A DNA stretch of 64,000 nt, taken from the NCBI GenBank assembly GCA_920105625.2, contig OV050031.1, positions 99,143,676 to 99,207,675 of the forward strand. The letters are read 5' to 3'. The position numbers were made by a program, and so were the translations under genes. A model generated the notes under the pieces. The model worked only from the letters and a program-made list of their open reading frames with translations. It made no database searches and was not told the DNA's origin. This document shows, piece by piece, positions 48,219 to 61,830 of the stretch (position 1 is the first letter of the stretch; each line of letters begins with the position of its first letter). This DNA comes from Clusia tigrina. Its lineage: Eukaryota; Arthropoda; Insecta; Diptera; Clusiidae.

Positions 48219-49404
48219 TGTATGACGTACCGTACAGAAGTTAGGGCCATTTGAAGTTTTATCAGTGTTTGATTTGCGATTCAAGGCTAGCATAGCTTTG
48301 AGCGATAGCTTAAATTGACAAGAGGCTCGAGTACTTTATTGTTACAAAATTTCAATGTTTTATGACGCTCCAGTAAAAAGTTAAATGCATTTGTGTGTTG
48401 CAAACTTTGATAGGTGTAGGACGTACCGTACAGAAGTTAGGGCCATTTGAAGTTTTATCAGTGTTTGATTTGGGATTCAAGGGTAGCATAGCTTTGAGCG
48501 ATAGCTTAAATTGACAAGAGGCTCGAGTACTTTATTGTTCCAAAATTTCAAGGTTTTATGACGCTCCAGTAAAAAGTTACAAGCATTTGTATGTTGCAAA
48601 CTTTGATAGGTGTAGGACGTACCGTATAGAATTTAGGGCCATTTGAAGTTTTATCAGTGTTTGATTTGAGACTCAAGGGTAGCATAGCTTTGAGCGATAG
48701 CTTAAATTGACAAGCGGCTCGAGTACTTTATTGTTACAAAATTTCAAGGTTTTATGACGCTCCAGTAAAAAGTTAAATGCATTTGTGTGTTGCAAACTTT
48801 GATAGGTGTAGGACGTACCGTATAGAATTTAGGGCCATTTGAAGTTTTATCAGTGTATGATTTGGGACTCAAGGGTAGCATAGCTTTGAGCGATAGCTTA
48901 AATTGACAAGAGGCTCGAGTACTTTATTGTTACAAAATTTCAAGGTTTTATGACGCTCCAATAAAAAGTTACAAGCATTTGTAGGTTGCAAACTTTGATA
49001 GGTGTAGGACGTACCGTATAGAAGTTAGGGCCATTTGAAGTTTTATCAGTGTTTTATTTGGGATTCAAGGGCAGCATAGCTTTGAGCAATAGCTTAAATT
49101 GACAAGAGGCTCGAGTACTTTATTGTTACAAAATTTCAAGGTTTTATGACGCTCCAGTAAAAAGTTACAAGCATTTATATGTTGCAAACTTTGATAGGTG
49201 TAGGACGTACCGTACATAATTTAGGGCCATTTGAAGTTTTATCAGTGTATGATTTGTGACTCAAGGGTAGCATAGCGTTGAGCGATAGCTTAAATTGACA
49301 AGCGGCTCGAGTACTTTATTGTTACAAAATTTCAAGGTTTTATGACGCTCCAGTAAAAAGTTAAATGCATTTGTGTGTTGCAAACTTTGATAGGTGTAGG
49401 ACGT

Positions 49405-52400
49405 ACCGTATAGATGTTAGGGCCATTTGAAGTTTTATCAGTGTTTGATTTCGGACTCAAGGGTAGCATAGCTTTGAGCGATAACTTAAATTGACAAGAG
49501 GCTCGAGTACTTTATTGTTACAAAATTTCAAGGTTTTATGACGCTCCAATAAAAAGTTACAAGCATTTGTAGGTTGCAAACTTTGATAGGTGTAGGACGT
49601 ACCGTATAGAAGTTAGGGCCATTTGAAGTTTTATCAGTGTTTTATTTGGGATTCAAGGGTAGCATAGCTTTGAGCAATAGCTTAAATTGACAAGAGGCTC
49701 GAGTACTTTATTGTTACAAAACTTCAAGGTTTTATGACGCTCCAGTAAAAAGTTACAAGCATTTATATGTTGCAAACTTTGATAGGTGTAGGACGTACCG
49801 TACAGAATTTAGGGCCATTTGAAGTTTTATCAGTGTATGACTTGGGACTCAAGGGTAGCATAGCTTTGAGCGATAGCTTAAATTGACAAGCGGCTCGAGT
49901 ACTTTATTATTACAAAATTTCAAGGTTTTATGACGCTCCAGTAAAAAGTAAAATGCATTTGTGTGTTGCAAACTTTGATAGGTGTAGGACGTACCGTATA
50001 GAATTTAGGGCCATTTGAAGTTTTATCAGTGTATGATTTGGGACTCAAGGGTAGCATAGCTTTGAGCGATAGCTTAAATTGACAAGAGGCTCGAGTACTT
50101 TATTGTTACAAAATTTCAAGGTTTTATGACGCTCCAGTGAAAAGTTACAAGCATTTGTATGTTGCAAACTTTGATAGGTGTAGGACGTACCCTACAGAAG
50201 TTAGGGCCATTTGAAGTTTTATCAGTGTTTGATTTGGGATTCAAGGGTAGCATAGCTTTGAGCGATAGCTTAAATTGACAAGAGGCTCGAGTACTTTATT
50301 GTTACAAAATTTCAATGTTTTATGACGCTCCAGTAAAAAGCTAAATGCATTTGTGTGTTGCAAACTTTGATAGGTGTAGGACGTACTGTACAGAAGTTAG
50401 GGCCATTTGAAGTTTTATCAGTGTTTGATTTGGGATTCAAGGGTAGCATAGCTTTGAGCGATAGCTTAAATTGACAAGAGGCTCGAGTACTTTATTGTTA
50501 CAAAATTTCAAGGTTTTATAACGCTCCAGTAAAAACTTACAAGCAATTATATGTTGCAAACTTTGATAGGTGTAGGACGTACCGTATAGAAGTTAGGGCC
50601 ATTTGAAGTTTTATCAGTGTATGATTTGGGACTCAAGGGTAGCATAGCTTTGAGCGATAGCTTAAATTGACAAGAGGCTCGAGTACTTTATTGTTACAAA
50701 ATTTCAAGGTTTTATGACGCTCCAGTAAAAAGTTAAATGCATTTGTGTGTTGCAAACTTTGATAGGTGTAGGACGTACCGTACAAAAGTAAGGGCCATTT
50801 GAAGTTTTATCAGTGTTTGATTTGGGATTCAAGGGTAGCATAGCTTTGAGCGATAGCTTAAATTGACAAGAGGCTCGAGTACTTTATTGTTACAAAATTT
50901 CAAGGTTTTATGACGCTCCAGTAAAAACTTACAAGCATTTATATGTTGCAAACTTTGATAGGTGTAGGACGTACCGTATAGAAGTTAGGGCCATTTGAAG
51001 TTTTATCAGTGTATGATTTGGGACTCAAGGGTAGCATAGCTTTGAGCGATAGCTTAAATTGACAAGAGGCTCGAGTACTTTAATGTTACAAAATTTCAAG
51101 GTTTTATGACGCTCCAGTGAAAAGTTACAAGCATTTGTATGTTGCAAACTTTGATAGGTGTAGGACGTACCGTACAGAAGTTAGGGCCATTTGAAGTTTT
51201 ATCAGTGTTTGATTTGGGATTCAAGGCTAGCATAGCTTTGAGCGATAGCTTAAATTGACAAGAGGCTCGAGTACTTTATTGTTACAAAATTTCAATGTTT
51301 TATGACGCTCCAGTAAAAAGTTAAATGCATTTGTGTGTTGCAAACTTTGATAGGTGTAGGACGTACCGTACAGAAGTTAGGGCCATTTGAAGTTTTATCA
51401 GTGTTTGATTTGGGATTCAAGGGTAGCATAGCTTTGAGCGATAGCTTAAATTGACAAGAGGCTCGAGTACTTTATTGTTCCAAAATTTCAAGGTTTTATG
51501 ACGCTCCAGTAAAAAGTTACAAGCATTTGTATGTTGCAAACTTTGATAGGTGTAGGACGTACCGTATAGAATTTAGGGCCATTTGAAGTTTTATCAGTGT
51601 TTGATTTGGGACTCAAGGGTAGCATAGCTTTGAGCGATAGCTTAAATTGACAAGAGGCTCGAGTACTTTATTGTTCCAAAATTTCAAGGTTTTATGACGC
51701 TCCAGTAAAAAGTTACAAGCATTTGTATGTTGCAAACTTTGATAGGTGTAGGACGTACCGTATAGAATTTAGGGCCATTTGAAGTTTTATCAGTGTTTGA
51801 TTTGGGACTCAAGGGTAGCATAGCTTTGAGCGATAGCTTAAATTGACAAGCGGCTCGAGTACTTTATTGTTACAAAATTTCAAGGTTTTATGACGCTCCA
51901 GTAAAAAGTTAAATGCATTTGTGTGTTGCAAACTTTGATAGGTGTAGGACGTACCGTACAGAAGTTAGGGCCATTTGAAGTTTTATCAGTGTTTGATTTT
52001 GGATTCAAGGGTAGCATAGCTTTGAGCGATAGCTTAAATTGACAAGAGGCTCGAGTACTTTATTGTTCCAAAATTTCAAGGTTTTATGACGCTCCAGTAA
52101 AAAGTTACAAGCATTTGTATGTTGCAAACTTTGATAGGTGTAGGACGTACCGTATAGAATTTAGGGCCATTTGAAGTTTTATCAGTGTTTGATTTGGGAC
52201 TCAAGGGTAGCATAGCTTTGAGCGATAGCTTAAATTGACAAGCGGCTCGAGTACTTTATTGTTACAAAATTTCAAGGTTTTATGACGCTCCAGTAAAAAG
52301 TTAAATGCATTTGTGTGTTGCAAACTTTGATAGGTGTAGGACGTACCGTATAGAATTTAGGGCCATTTGAAGTTTTATCAGTGTATGATTTGGGACTCAA

Positions 52401-52760
52401 GGGTAGCATAGCTTTGAGCGATAGCTTAAATTGACAAGAGGCTCGAGTACTTTATTGTTACAAAATTTCAATGTTTTATGACGCTCCAGTAAAAAGTTAA
52501 ATGCATTTGTGTGTTGCAAACTTTGATAGGTGTAGGACGTACCGTACAGAAGTTAGGGCCATTTGAAGTTTTATCAGTGTTTGATTTGGGATTCAAGGGT
52601 AGCATAGCTTTGAGCGATAGCTTAAATTGACAAGAGGCTCGAGTACTTTATTGTTACAAAATTTCAAGGTTTTATAACGCTCCAGTAAAAACTTACAAGC
52701 AATTATATGTTGCAAACTTTGATAGGTGTAGGACGTACCGTATAGAAGTTAGGGCCATTT
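49405..52760. repeat. 3.4-kb block, right copy, one monomer shorter
   Basis: Right partner of 43,721-47,270. It lacks one class F monomer relative to the left copy and carries private changes such as AAAAGCTAAATGC near 50,340 and TTTATTATTAC near 49,905. The segment between the copies (about 48.2-49.4 kb) is made of ordinary G, B, C, A, W and X units. Confidence 0.88.
50659..52618. repeat. Ten-monomer higher-order cassette, copy 2
   Basis: Same ten classes in the same order as 45,171-47,130, offset exactly 5,488 bp (28 units), also followed by a class D unit. Its seventh unit reads ACAGAAGTT and TTTGATTTTGGATTC. Confidence 0.87.
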
Positions 52761-53794
52761 GAAGTTTTATCAGTGTATGATTTGGGACTCAAGGGTAGCA
52801 TAGCTTTGAGCGATAGCTTAAATTGACAAGAGGCTCGAGTACTTTATTGTTACAAAATTTCAAGGTTTTATGACGCTCCAGTAAAAAGTTAAATGCATTT
52901 GTGTGTTGCAAACTTTGATAGGTGTAGGACGTACCATACAAAAGTTAGGGCCATTTGAAGTTTTATCAGTGTTTGATTTGGGATTCAAGGGTAGCATAGC
53001 TTTGAGCGATAGCTTAAATTGACAAGAGGCTCGAGTACTTTATTGTTACAAAATTTCAAGGTTTTATGACGCTCCAGTAAAAACTTACAAGCATTTATAT
53101 GTTGCAAACTTTGATAGGTGTAGGACGTACCGTATAGAAGTTAGGGCCATTTGAAGTTTTATCAGTGTATGATTTGGGACTCAAGGGTAGCATAGCTTTG
53201 AGCGATAGCTTAAATTGACAAGAGGCTCGAGTACTTTATTGTTACAAAATTTCAAGGTTTTATGACGCTCCAGTGAAAAGTTACAAGCATTTGTATGTTG
53301 CAAACTTTGATAGGTGTAGGACGTACCGTACAGAAGTTAGGGCCATTTGAAGTTTTATCAGTGTTTGATTTGGGATTCAAGGGTAGCATAGCTTTGAGCG
53401 ATAGCTTAAATCGACAAGAGGCTCGAGTACTTTATTGTTCCAAAATTTCAAGGTTTTATGACGCTCCAGTAAAAAGTTACAAGCATTTGTATGTTGCAAA
53501 CTTTGATAGGTGTAGGACGTACCGTATAGAATTTAGGGCCATTTGAAGTTTTATCAGTGTATGATTTGGGACTCAAGGGTAGCATAGCTTTGAGCGATAG
53601 CTTAAATTGACAAGCGGCTCGAGTACTTTATTGTTACAAAATTTCAAGGTTTTATGACGCTCCAGTAAAAAGTTAAATGCATTTGTGTGTTGCAAACTTT
53701 GATAGGTGTAGGACGTACCGTATAGAAGTTAGGGCCATTTGAAGTTTTATCAGTGTATGATTTGGGACTCAAGGGTAGCATAGCTTTGAGCGAT

Positions 53795-55166
53795 AGCTTA
53801 AATTGACAAGAGGCTCGAGTACTTTATTGTTACAAAATTTCAAGGTTTTATGACGCTCCAGTAAAAAGTTAAATGCATTTGTGTGTTGCAAACTTTGATA
53901 GGTGTAGGACGTACCGTACAAAAGTTAGGGCCATTTGAAGTTTTATCAGTGTTTGATTTGGGATTCAAGGGTAGCATAGCTTTGAGCGATAGCTTAAATT
54001 GACAAGAGGCTCGAGTACTTTATTGTTACAAAATTTCAAGGTTTTATGACGCTCCAGTAAAAACTTACAAGCATTTATATGTTGCAAACTTTGATAGGTG
54101 TAGGACGTACCGTATAGAAGTTAGGGCCATTTGAAGTTTTATCAGTGTATGATTTGGGACTCAAGGGTAGCATAGCTTTGAGCGATAGCTTAAATTGACA
54201 AGAGGCTCGAGTACTTTATTGTTACAAAATTTCAAGGTTTTATGACGCTCCAGTGAAAAGTTACAAGCATTTGTATGTTGCAAACTTTGATAGGTGTAGG
54301 ACGTACCGTACAGAAGTTAGGGCCATTTGAAGTTTTATCAGTGTTTGATTTGGGATTCAAGGCTAGCATAGCTTTGAGCGATAGCTTAAATTGACAAGAG
54401 GCTCGAGTACTTTATTGTTACAAAATTTCAATGTTTTATGACGCTCCAGTAAAAAGTTAAATGCATTTGTGTGTTGCAAACTTTGATAGGTGTAGGACGT
54501 ACCGTACAGAAGTTAGGGCCATTTCAAGTTTTATCAGTGTTTGATTTGGGATTCAAGGGTAGCATAGCTTTGAGCGATAGTTTAAATTGACAAGAGGCTC
54601 GAGTACTTTATTGTTCCAAAATTTCAAGGTTCTATGACGCTCCAGTAAAAAGTTACAAGCATTTGTATGTTGCAAACTTTGATAGGTGTAGGACGTACCG
54701 TATAGAATTTAGGGCCATTTGAAGTTTTATCAGTGTTTGATTTGGGACTCAAGGGTAGCATAGCTTTGAGCGATAGCTTAAATTGACAAGAGGCTCGAGT
54801 ACTTTATTGTTCCAAAATTTCAAGGTTTTATGACGCTCCAGTAAAAAGTTACAAGCATTTGTATGTTGCAAACTTTGATAGGTGTAGGACGTACCGTATA
54901 GAATTTAGGGCCATTTGAAGTTTTATCAGTGTTTGATTTGGGACTCAAGGGTAGCATAGCTTTGAGCGATAGCTTAAATTGACAAGCGGCTCGAGTACTT
55001 TATTGTTACAAAATTTCAAGGTTTTATGACGCTCCAGTAAAAAGTTAAATGCATTTGTGTGTTGCAAACTTTGATAGGTGTAGGACGTACCGTATAGAAT
55101 TTAGGGCCATTTGAAGTTTTATCAGTGTTTGATTTGGGACTCAAGGGTAGCATAGCTTTGAGCGAT
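53795..55166. repeat. Partial higher-order cassette E-F-G-B-C-C-A
   Basis: Seven monomers in the same order as the start of the ten-monomer cassette. The seventh has ATAGAATTT instead of ACAGAAGTT, and the order then changes to G-B-D-E. It is a truncated or converted relative of the full cassette. Private changes include TTTCAAGTTTTATC and GATAGTTTAAATT in the B unit. Confidence 0.82.
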
Positions 55167-58100
55167 AGCTTAAATTGACAAGAGGCTCGAGTACTTTATT
55201 GTTACAAAATTTCAAGGTTTTATGACGCTCCAGTGAAAAGTTACAAGCATTTGTATGTTGCAAACTTTGATAGGTGTAGGACGTACCGTACAGAAGTTAG
55301 GGCCATTTGAAGTTTTATCAGTGTTTGATTTGGGATTCAAGGCTAGCATAGCTTTGAGCGATAGCTTAAATTGACAAGAGGCTCGAGTACTTTATTGTTA
55401 CAAAATTTCAATGTTTTATGACGCTCCAGTAAAAAGTTAAATGCATTTGTGTGTTGCAAACTTTGATAGGTGTAGGACGTACTGTACAGAAGTTAGGGCC
55501 ATTTGAAGTTTTATCAGTGTTTGATTTGGGATTCAAGGGTAGCATAGCTTTGAGCGATAGCTTAAATTGACAAGAGGCTCGAGTACTTTATTGTTACAAA
55601 ATTTCAAGGTTTTATAACGCTCCAGTAAAAACTTACAAGCAATTATATGTTGCAAACTTTGATAGGTGTAGGACGTACCGTATAGAAGTTAGGGCCATTT
55701 GAAGTTTTATCAGTGTATGATTTGGGACTCAAGGGTAGCATAGCTTTGAGCGATAGCTTAAATTGACAAGAGGCTCGAGTACTTTATTGTTACAAAATTT
55801 CAAGGTTTTATGACGCTCCAGTAAAAAGTTAAATGCATTTGTGTGTTGCAAACTTTGATAGGTGTAGGACGTACCGTACAGAAGATAGGGCCATTTGAAG
55901 TTTTATCAGTGTTTGATTTGGGATTCAAGGGTAGCATAGCTTTGAGCGATAGCTTAAATTGACAAGCGGCTCGAGTACTTTATTGTTACAAAATTTCAAG
56001 GTTTTATGACGCTCCAGTAAAAAGTTAAATGCATTTGTGTGTTGCAAACTTTGATAGGTGTAGGACGTACCGTATAGAATTTAGGGCCATTTGAAGTTTT
56101 ATCAGTGTTTGATTTGGGACTCAAGGGTAGCATAGCTTTGAGCGATAGCTTAAATTGACAAAAGGCTCGAGTACTTTATTGTTCCAAAATTTCAAGGTTT
56201 TATGACGCTCCAGTAAAAAGTTACAAGCATTTGTATGTTGCAAACTTTGATAGGTGTAGGACGTACCGTATAGAATTTAGGGCCATTTGAAGTTTTATCA
56301 GTGTTTGATTTGGGACTCAAGGGTAGCATAGCTTTGAGCGATAGCTTAAATTGACAAGCGGCTCGAGTACTTTATTGTTACAAAATTTCAAGGTTTTATG
56401 ACGCTCCAGTAAAAAGTTAAATGCATTTGTGTGTTGCAAACTTTGATAGGTGTAGGACGTACCGTACAGAAGTTAGGGCCATTTGAAGTTTTATCAGTGT
56501 TTGATTTGGGATTCAAGGGTAGCATAGCTTTGAGCGATAGCTTAAATTGACAAGAGGCTCGAGTACTTTATTGTTCCAAAATTTCAAGGTTTTATGACGC
56601 TCCAGTAAAAAGTTACAAGCATTTGTATGTTGCAAACTTTGATAGGTGTAGGACGTACCGTATAGAATTTAGGGCCATTTGAAGTTTTATCAGTGTTTGA
56701 TTTGGGACTCAAGGGTAGCATAGCTTTGAGCGATAGCTTAAATTGACAAGCGGCTCGAGTACTTTATTGTTACAAAATTTCAAGGTTTTATGACGCTCCA
56801 GTAAAAAGTTAAATGCATTTGTGTGTTGCAAACTTTGATAGGTGTAGGACGTACCGTATAGAATTTAGGGCCATTTGAAGTTTTATCAGTGTATGATTTG
56901 GGACTCAAGGGTAGCATAGCTTTGAGCGATAGCTTAAATTGACAAGAGGCTCGAGTACTTTATTGTTACAAAATTTCAAGGTTTTATAACGCTCCAGTAA
57001 AAACTTACAAGCAATTATATGTTGCAAACTTTGATAGGTGTAGGACGTACCGTATAGAAATTAGGGCCATTTGAAGTTTTATCAGTGTATGATTTGGGAC
57101 TCAAGGGTAGCATAGCTTTGAGCGATAGCTTAAATTGACAAGAGGCTCGAGTACTTTATTGTTACAAAATTTCAAGGTTTTATGACGCTCCAGTAAAAAC
57201 TTACAAGCATTTATATGTTGCAAACTTTGATAGGTGTAGGACGTACCGTATAGAAGTTAGGGCCATTTGAAGTTTTATCAGTGTATGATTTGGGACTCAA
57301 GGGTAGCATAGCTTTGAGCGATAGCTTAAATTGACAAGAGGCTCGAGTACTTTATTGTTACAAAATTTCAAGGTTTTATGACGCTCCAGTGAAAAGTTAC
57401 AAGCATTTGTATGTTGCAAACTTTGATAGGTGTAGGACGTACCGTACAGAAGTTAGGGCCATTTGAAGTTTTATCAGTGTTTGATTTGGGATTCAAGGCT
57501 AGCATAGCTTTGAGCGATAGCTTAAATTGACAAGAGGCTCGAGTACTTTATTGTTACAAAATTTCAATGTTTTATGACGCTCCAGTAAAAAGTTAAATGC
57601 ATTTGTGTGTTGCAAACTTTGATAGGTGTAGGACGTACCGTACAGAAGTTAGGGCCATTTGAAGTTTTATCAGTGTTTGATTTGGGATTCAAGGGTAGCA
57701 TAGCTTTGAGCGATAGCTTAAATTGACAAGAGGCTCGAGTACTTTATTGTTCCAAAATTTCAAGGTTTTATGACGCTCCAGTAAAAAGTTACAAGCATTT
57801 GTATGTTGCAAACTTTGATAGGTGTAGGACGTACCGTATAGAATTTAGGGCCATTTGAAGTTTTATCAGTGTTTGATTTGGGACTCAAGGGTAGCATAGC
57901 TTTGAGCGATAGCTTAAATTGACAAGCGGCTCGAGTACTTTATTGTTACAAAATTTCAAGGTTTTATGACGCTCCAGTAAAAAGTTAAATGCATTTGTGT
58001 GTTGCAAACTTTGATAGGTGTAGGACGTACCGTATAGAATTTAGGGCCATTTGAAGTTTTATCAGTGTATGATTTGGGACTCAAGGGTAGCATAGCTTTG

Positions 58101-60085
58101 AGCGATAGCTTAAATTGACAAGAGGCTCGAGTACTTTATTGTTACAAAATTTCAAGGTTTTATGACGCTCCAGTAAAAAGTTAAATGCATTTGTGTGTTG
58201 CAAACTTTGATAGGTGTAGGACGTACCGTACAGAAGATAGGGCCATTTGAAGTTTTATCAGTGTTTGATTTGAGATTCAAGGGTAGCATAGCTTTGAGCG
58301 ATAGCTTAAATTGACAAGCGGCTCGAGTACTTTATTGTTACAAAATTTCAAGGTTTTATGACGCTCCAGTAAAAAGTTAAATGCATTTGTGTGTTGCAAA
58401 CTTTGATAGGTGTAGGACGTACATTATAGAATTTAGGGCCATTTGAAGTTTTATCAGTGTTTGATTTGGGACTCAAGGGTAGCATAGCTTTGAGCGATAG
58501 CTTAAATTGACAAGAGGCTCGAGTACTTTATTGTTCCAAATTTTCAAGGTTTTATGACGCTCCAGTAAAAAGTTACAAGCATTTGTATGTTGCAAACTTT
58601 GATAGGTGTAGGACGTACCGTATAGAATTTAGGGCCATTTAAAGTTTTATCAGTGTTTGATTTGGGACTCAAGGGTAGCATAGCTTTGAGCGATAGCTTA
58701 AATTGACAAGCGGCTCGAGTACTTTATTGTTACAAAATTTCAAGGTTTTATGACGCTCCAGTAAAAAGTTAAATGCATTTGTGTGTTGCAAACTTTGATA
58801 GGTGTAGGACGTACCGTACAGAAGTTAGGGCCATTTGAAGTTTTATCAGTGTTTGATTTGGGATTCAAGGGTAGCATAGCTTTGAGCGATAGCTTAAATT
58901 GACAAGAGGCTCGAGTACTTTATTGTTCCAAAATTTCAAGGTTTTATGACGCTCCAGTAAAAAGTTACAAGCATTTGTATGTTGCAAACTTTGATAGGTG
59001 TAGGACGTACCGTATAGAATTTAGGGCCATTTGAAGTTTTATCAGTGTTTGATTTGGGACTCAAGGGTAGCATAGCTTTGAGCGATAGCTTAAATTGACA
59101 AGCGGCTCGAGTACTTTATTGTTACAAAATTTCAAGGTTTTATGACGCTCCAGTAAAAAGTTAAATGCATTTGTGTGTTGCAAACTTTGATAGGTGTAGG
59201 ACGTACCGTATAGAATTTAGGGCCATTTGAAGTTTTATCAGTGTATGATTTGGGACTCAAGGGTAGCATAGCTTTGAGCGATATCTTAAATTGACAAGAG
59301 GCTCGAGTACTTTATTGTTACAAAATTTCAATGTTTTATGACGCTCCAGTAAAAAGTTAAATGCATTTGTGTGTTGCAAACTTTGATAGGTGTAGGACGT
59401 ACTGTACAGAAGTTAGGGCCATTTGAAGTTTTATCAGTGTTTGATTTGGGATTCAAGGGTAGCATAGCTTTGAGCGATAGCTTAAATTGACAAGAGGCTC
59501 GAGTACTTTATTGTTACAAAATTTCAAGGTTTTATAACGCTCCAGTAAAAACTTACAAGCAATTATATGTTGCAAACTTTGATAGGTGTAGGACGTACCG
59601 TATAGAAGTTAGGGCCATTTGAAGTTTTATCAGTGTATGATTTGGGACTCAAGGGTAGCATAGCTTTGAGCGATAGCTTAAATTGACAAGAGGCTCGAGT
59701 ACTTTATTGTTACAAAATTTCAAGGTTTTATAACGCTCCAGTAAAAACTTACAAGCAATTATATGTTGCAAACTTTGAAAGGTGTAGGACGTACCGTACA
59801 GAAGTTAGGGCCATTTGAAGTTTTATCAGTGTTTGATTTGGGATTCAAGGGTAGCATAGCTTTGAGCGATAGCTTAAATTGACAAGAGGCTCGAGTACTT
59901 TATTGTTCCAAAATTTCAAGGTTTTATGACGCTCCAGTAAAAAGTTACAAGCATTTGTATGTTGCAAACTTTGATAGGTGTAGGACGTACCGTATAGAAT
60001 TTAGGGCCATTTGAAGTTTTATCAGTGTTTGATTTGGGACTCAAGGGTAGCATAGCTTTGAGCGATAGCTTAAATTGACAAGAGG

Positions 60086-60281
60086 CTCGAGTACTTTATT
60101 GTTCCAAAATTTCAAGGTTTTATGACGCTCCAGTAAAAAGTTAAATGCATTTGTGTGTTGCAAACTTTGATAGGTGTAGGACGTACCGTACAGAAGTTAG
60201 GGCCATTTGAAGTTTTATCAGTGTTTGATTTGGGACTCAAGGGGAGCATAGCTTTGAGCGATAGCTTAAATTGACAAGCGG
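60086..60281 (+). repeat. Hybrid monomer combining class C left part and palindromic right part
   Basis: The left third has the class C signature GTTCCAAAATT, and the middle has AAATGCATTTGTGTG and ACAGAAGTT of the palindromic classes. In other class C units the middle reads ACAAGCATTTGTATG. The switch must lie between about monomer bases 40 and 77. A second mixed unit near 60,665 has GTTCCAAAATT with ACAAGCATTTGTGTG. Inferred: crossover or gene conversion between neighbouring classes. Confidence 0.75.
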
Positions 60282-61830
60282 CTCGAGTACTTTATTGTTA
60301 CAAAATTTCAAGGTTTTATGACGCTCCAGTAAAAAGTTAAATGCATTTGTGTGTTGCAAACTTTGATAGGTGTAGGACGTACCGTATAGAATTTAGGGCC
60401 ATTTGAAGTTTTATCAGTGTATGATTTGGGACTCAAGGGTAGCATAGCTTTGAGCGATAGCTTAAATTGACAAGAGGCTCGAGTACTTTATTGTTACAAA
60501 ATTTTAATGTTTTATGACGCTCCAGTAAATAGTTAAATGCATTTGTGTGTTGCAAACTTTGATAGGTGTAGGACGTACCGTACAGAAGATAGGGCCATTT
60601 GAAGTTTTATCAGTGTTTGATTTGGGACTCAAGGGTAGCATAGCTTTGAGCGATAGCTTAAATTGACAAGAGGCTCGAGTACTTTATTGTTCCAAAATTT
60701 CAAGGTTTTATGACGCTCCAGTAAAAAGTTACAAGCATTTGTGTGTTGCAAACTTTGATAGGTGTAGGACGTACCTTATAGAATTTAGGGCCATTTGAAG
60801 TTTTATCAGTGTATGATTTGGGACTCAAGGGTAGCATAGCTTTGAGCGATAGCTTAAATTGACAAGAGGCTCGAGTACTTTATTGTTACAAAATTTCAAG
60901 GTTTTATGACGCTCCAGTAAAAAGTTAAATGCATTTGTGTGTTGCAAACTTTGATAGGTGTAGGACGTACCGTACAGAAGATAGGGCCATTTGAAGTTTT
61001 ATCAGTGTTTGATTTGGGATTCAAGGGTAGCATAGCTTTGAGCGATAGCTTAAATTGACAAGCGGCTCGAGTACTTTATTGTTACAAAATTTCAAGGTTT
61101 TATGACGCTCCAGTAAAAAGTTAAATGCATTTGTGTGTTGCAAACTTTGATAGGTGTAGGACGTACCGTATAGAATTTAGGGCCATTTGAAGTTTTATCA
61201 GTGTTTGATTTGGGACTCAAGGGTAGCATAGCTTTGAGCGATAGCTTAAATTGACAAGAGGCTCGAGTACTTTATTGTTCCAAAATTTCAAGGTTTTATG
61301 ACGCTCCAGTAAAAAGTTACAAGCATTTGTATGTTGCAAACTTTGATAGGTGTAGGACGTACCGTATAGAATTTAGGGCCATTTGAACTTTTATCAGTGT
61401 TTGATTTGGGACTCAAGGGTAGCATAGCTTTGAGCGATAGCTTAAATTGACAAGCGGCTCGAGTACTTTATTGTTACAAAATTTCAAGGTTTTATGACGC
61501 TCCAGTAAAAAGTTAAATGCATTTGTGTGTTGCAAACTTTGATAGGTGTAGGACGTACCGTACAGAAGTTAGGGCCATTTGAAGTTTTATCAGTGTTTGA
61601 TTTGGGATTCAAGGGTAGCATAGCTTTGAGCGATAGCTTAAATTGACAAGCGGCTCGAGTACTTTATTGTTACAAAATTTCAAGGTTTTATGACGCTCCA
61701 GTAAAAAGTTAAATGCATTTGTGTGTTGCAAACTTTGATAGGTGTAGGACGTACCGTATAGAAGATAGGGCCATTTGAAGTTTTATCAGTGTATGATTTG
61801 GGACTCAAGGGTAGCATAGCTTTGAGCGAT

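Noticed and set aside
2115..53546. Repeated open reading frames of 61-83 codons on the plus strand, nearly identical in sequence
   Set aside because: They are one satellite monomer read in a frame that happens to lack stops. The unit is 196 bp (not a multiple of 3), so the frame changes every copy. Most begin at GTG, the two ATG starts (20,959 and 24,096) also lie inside ordinary monomers, single-base changes open or close them, and there is no ribosome site, domain or codon signature. They are not listed as genes.
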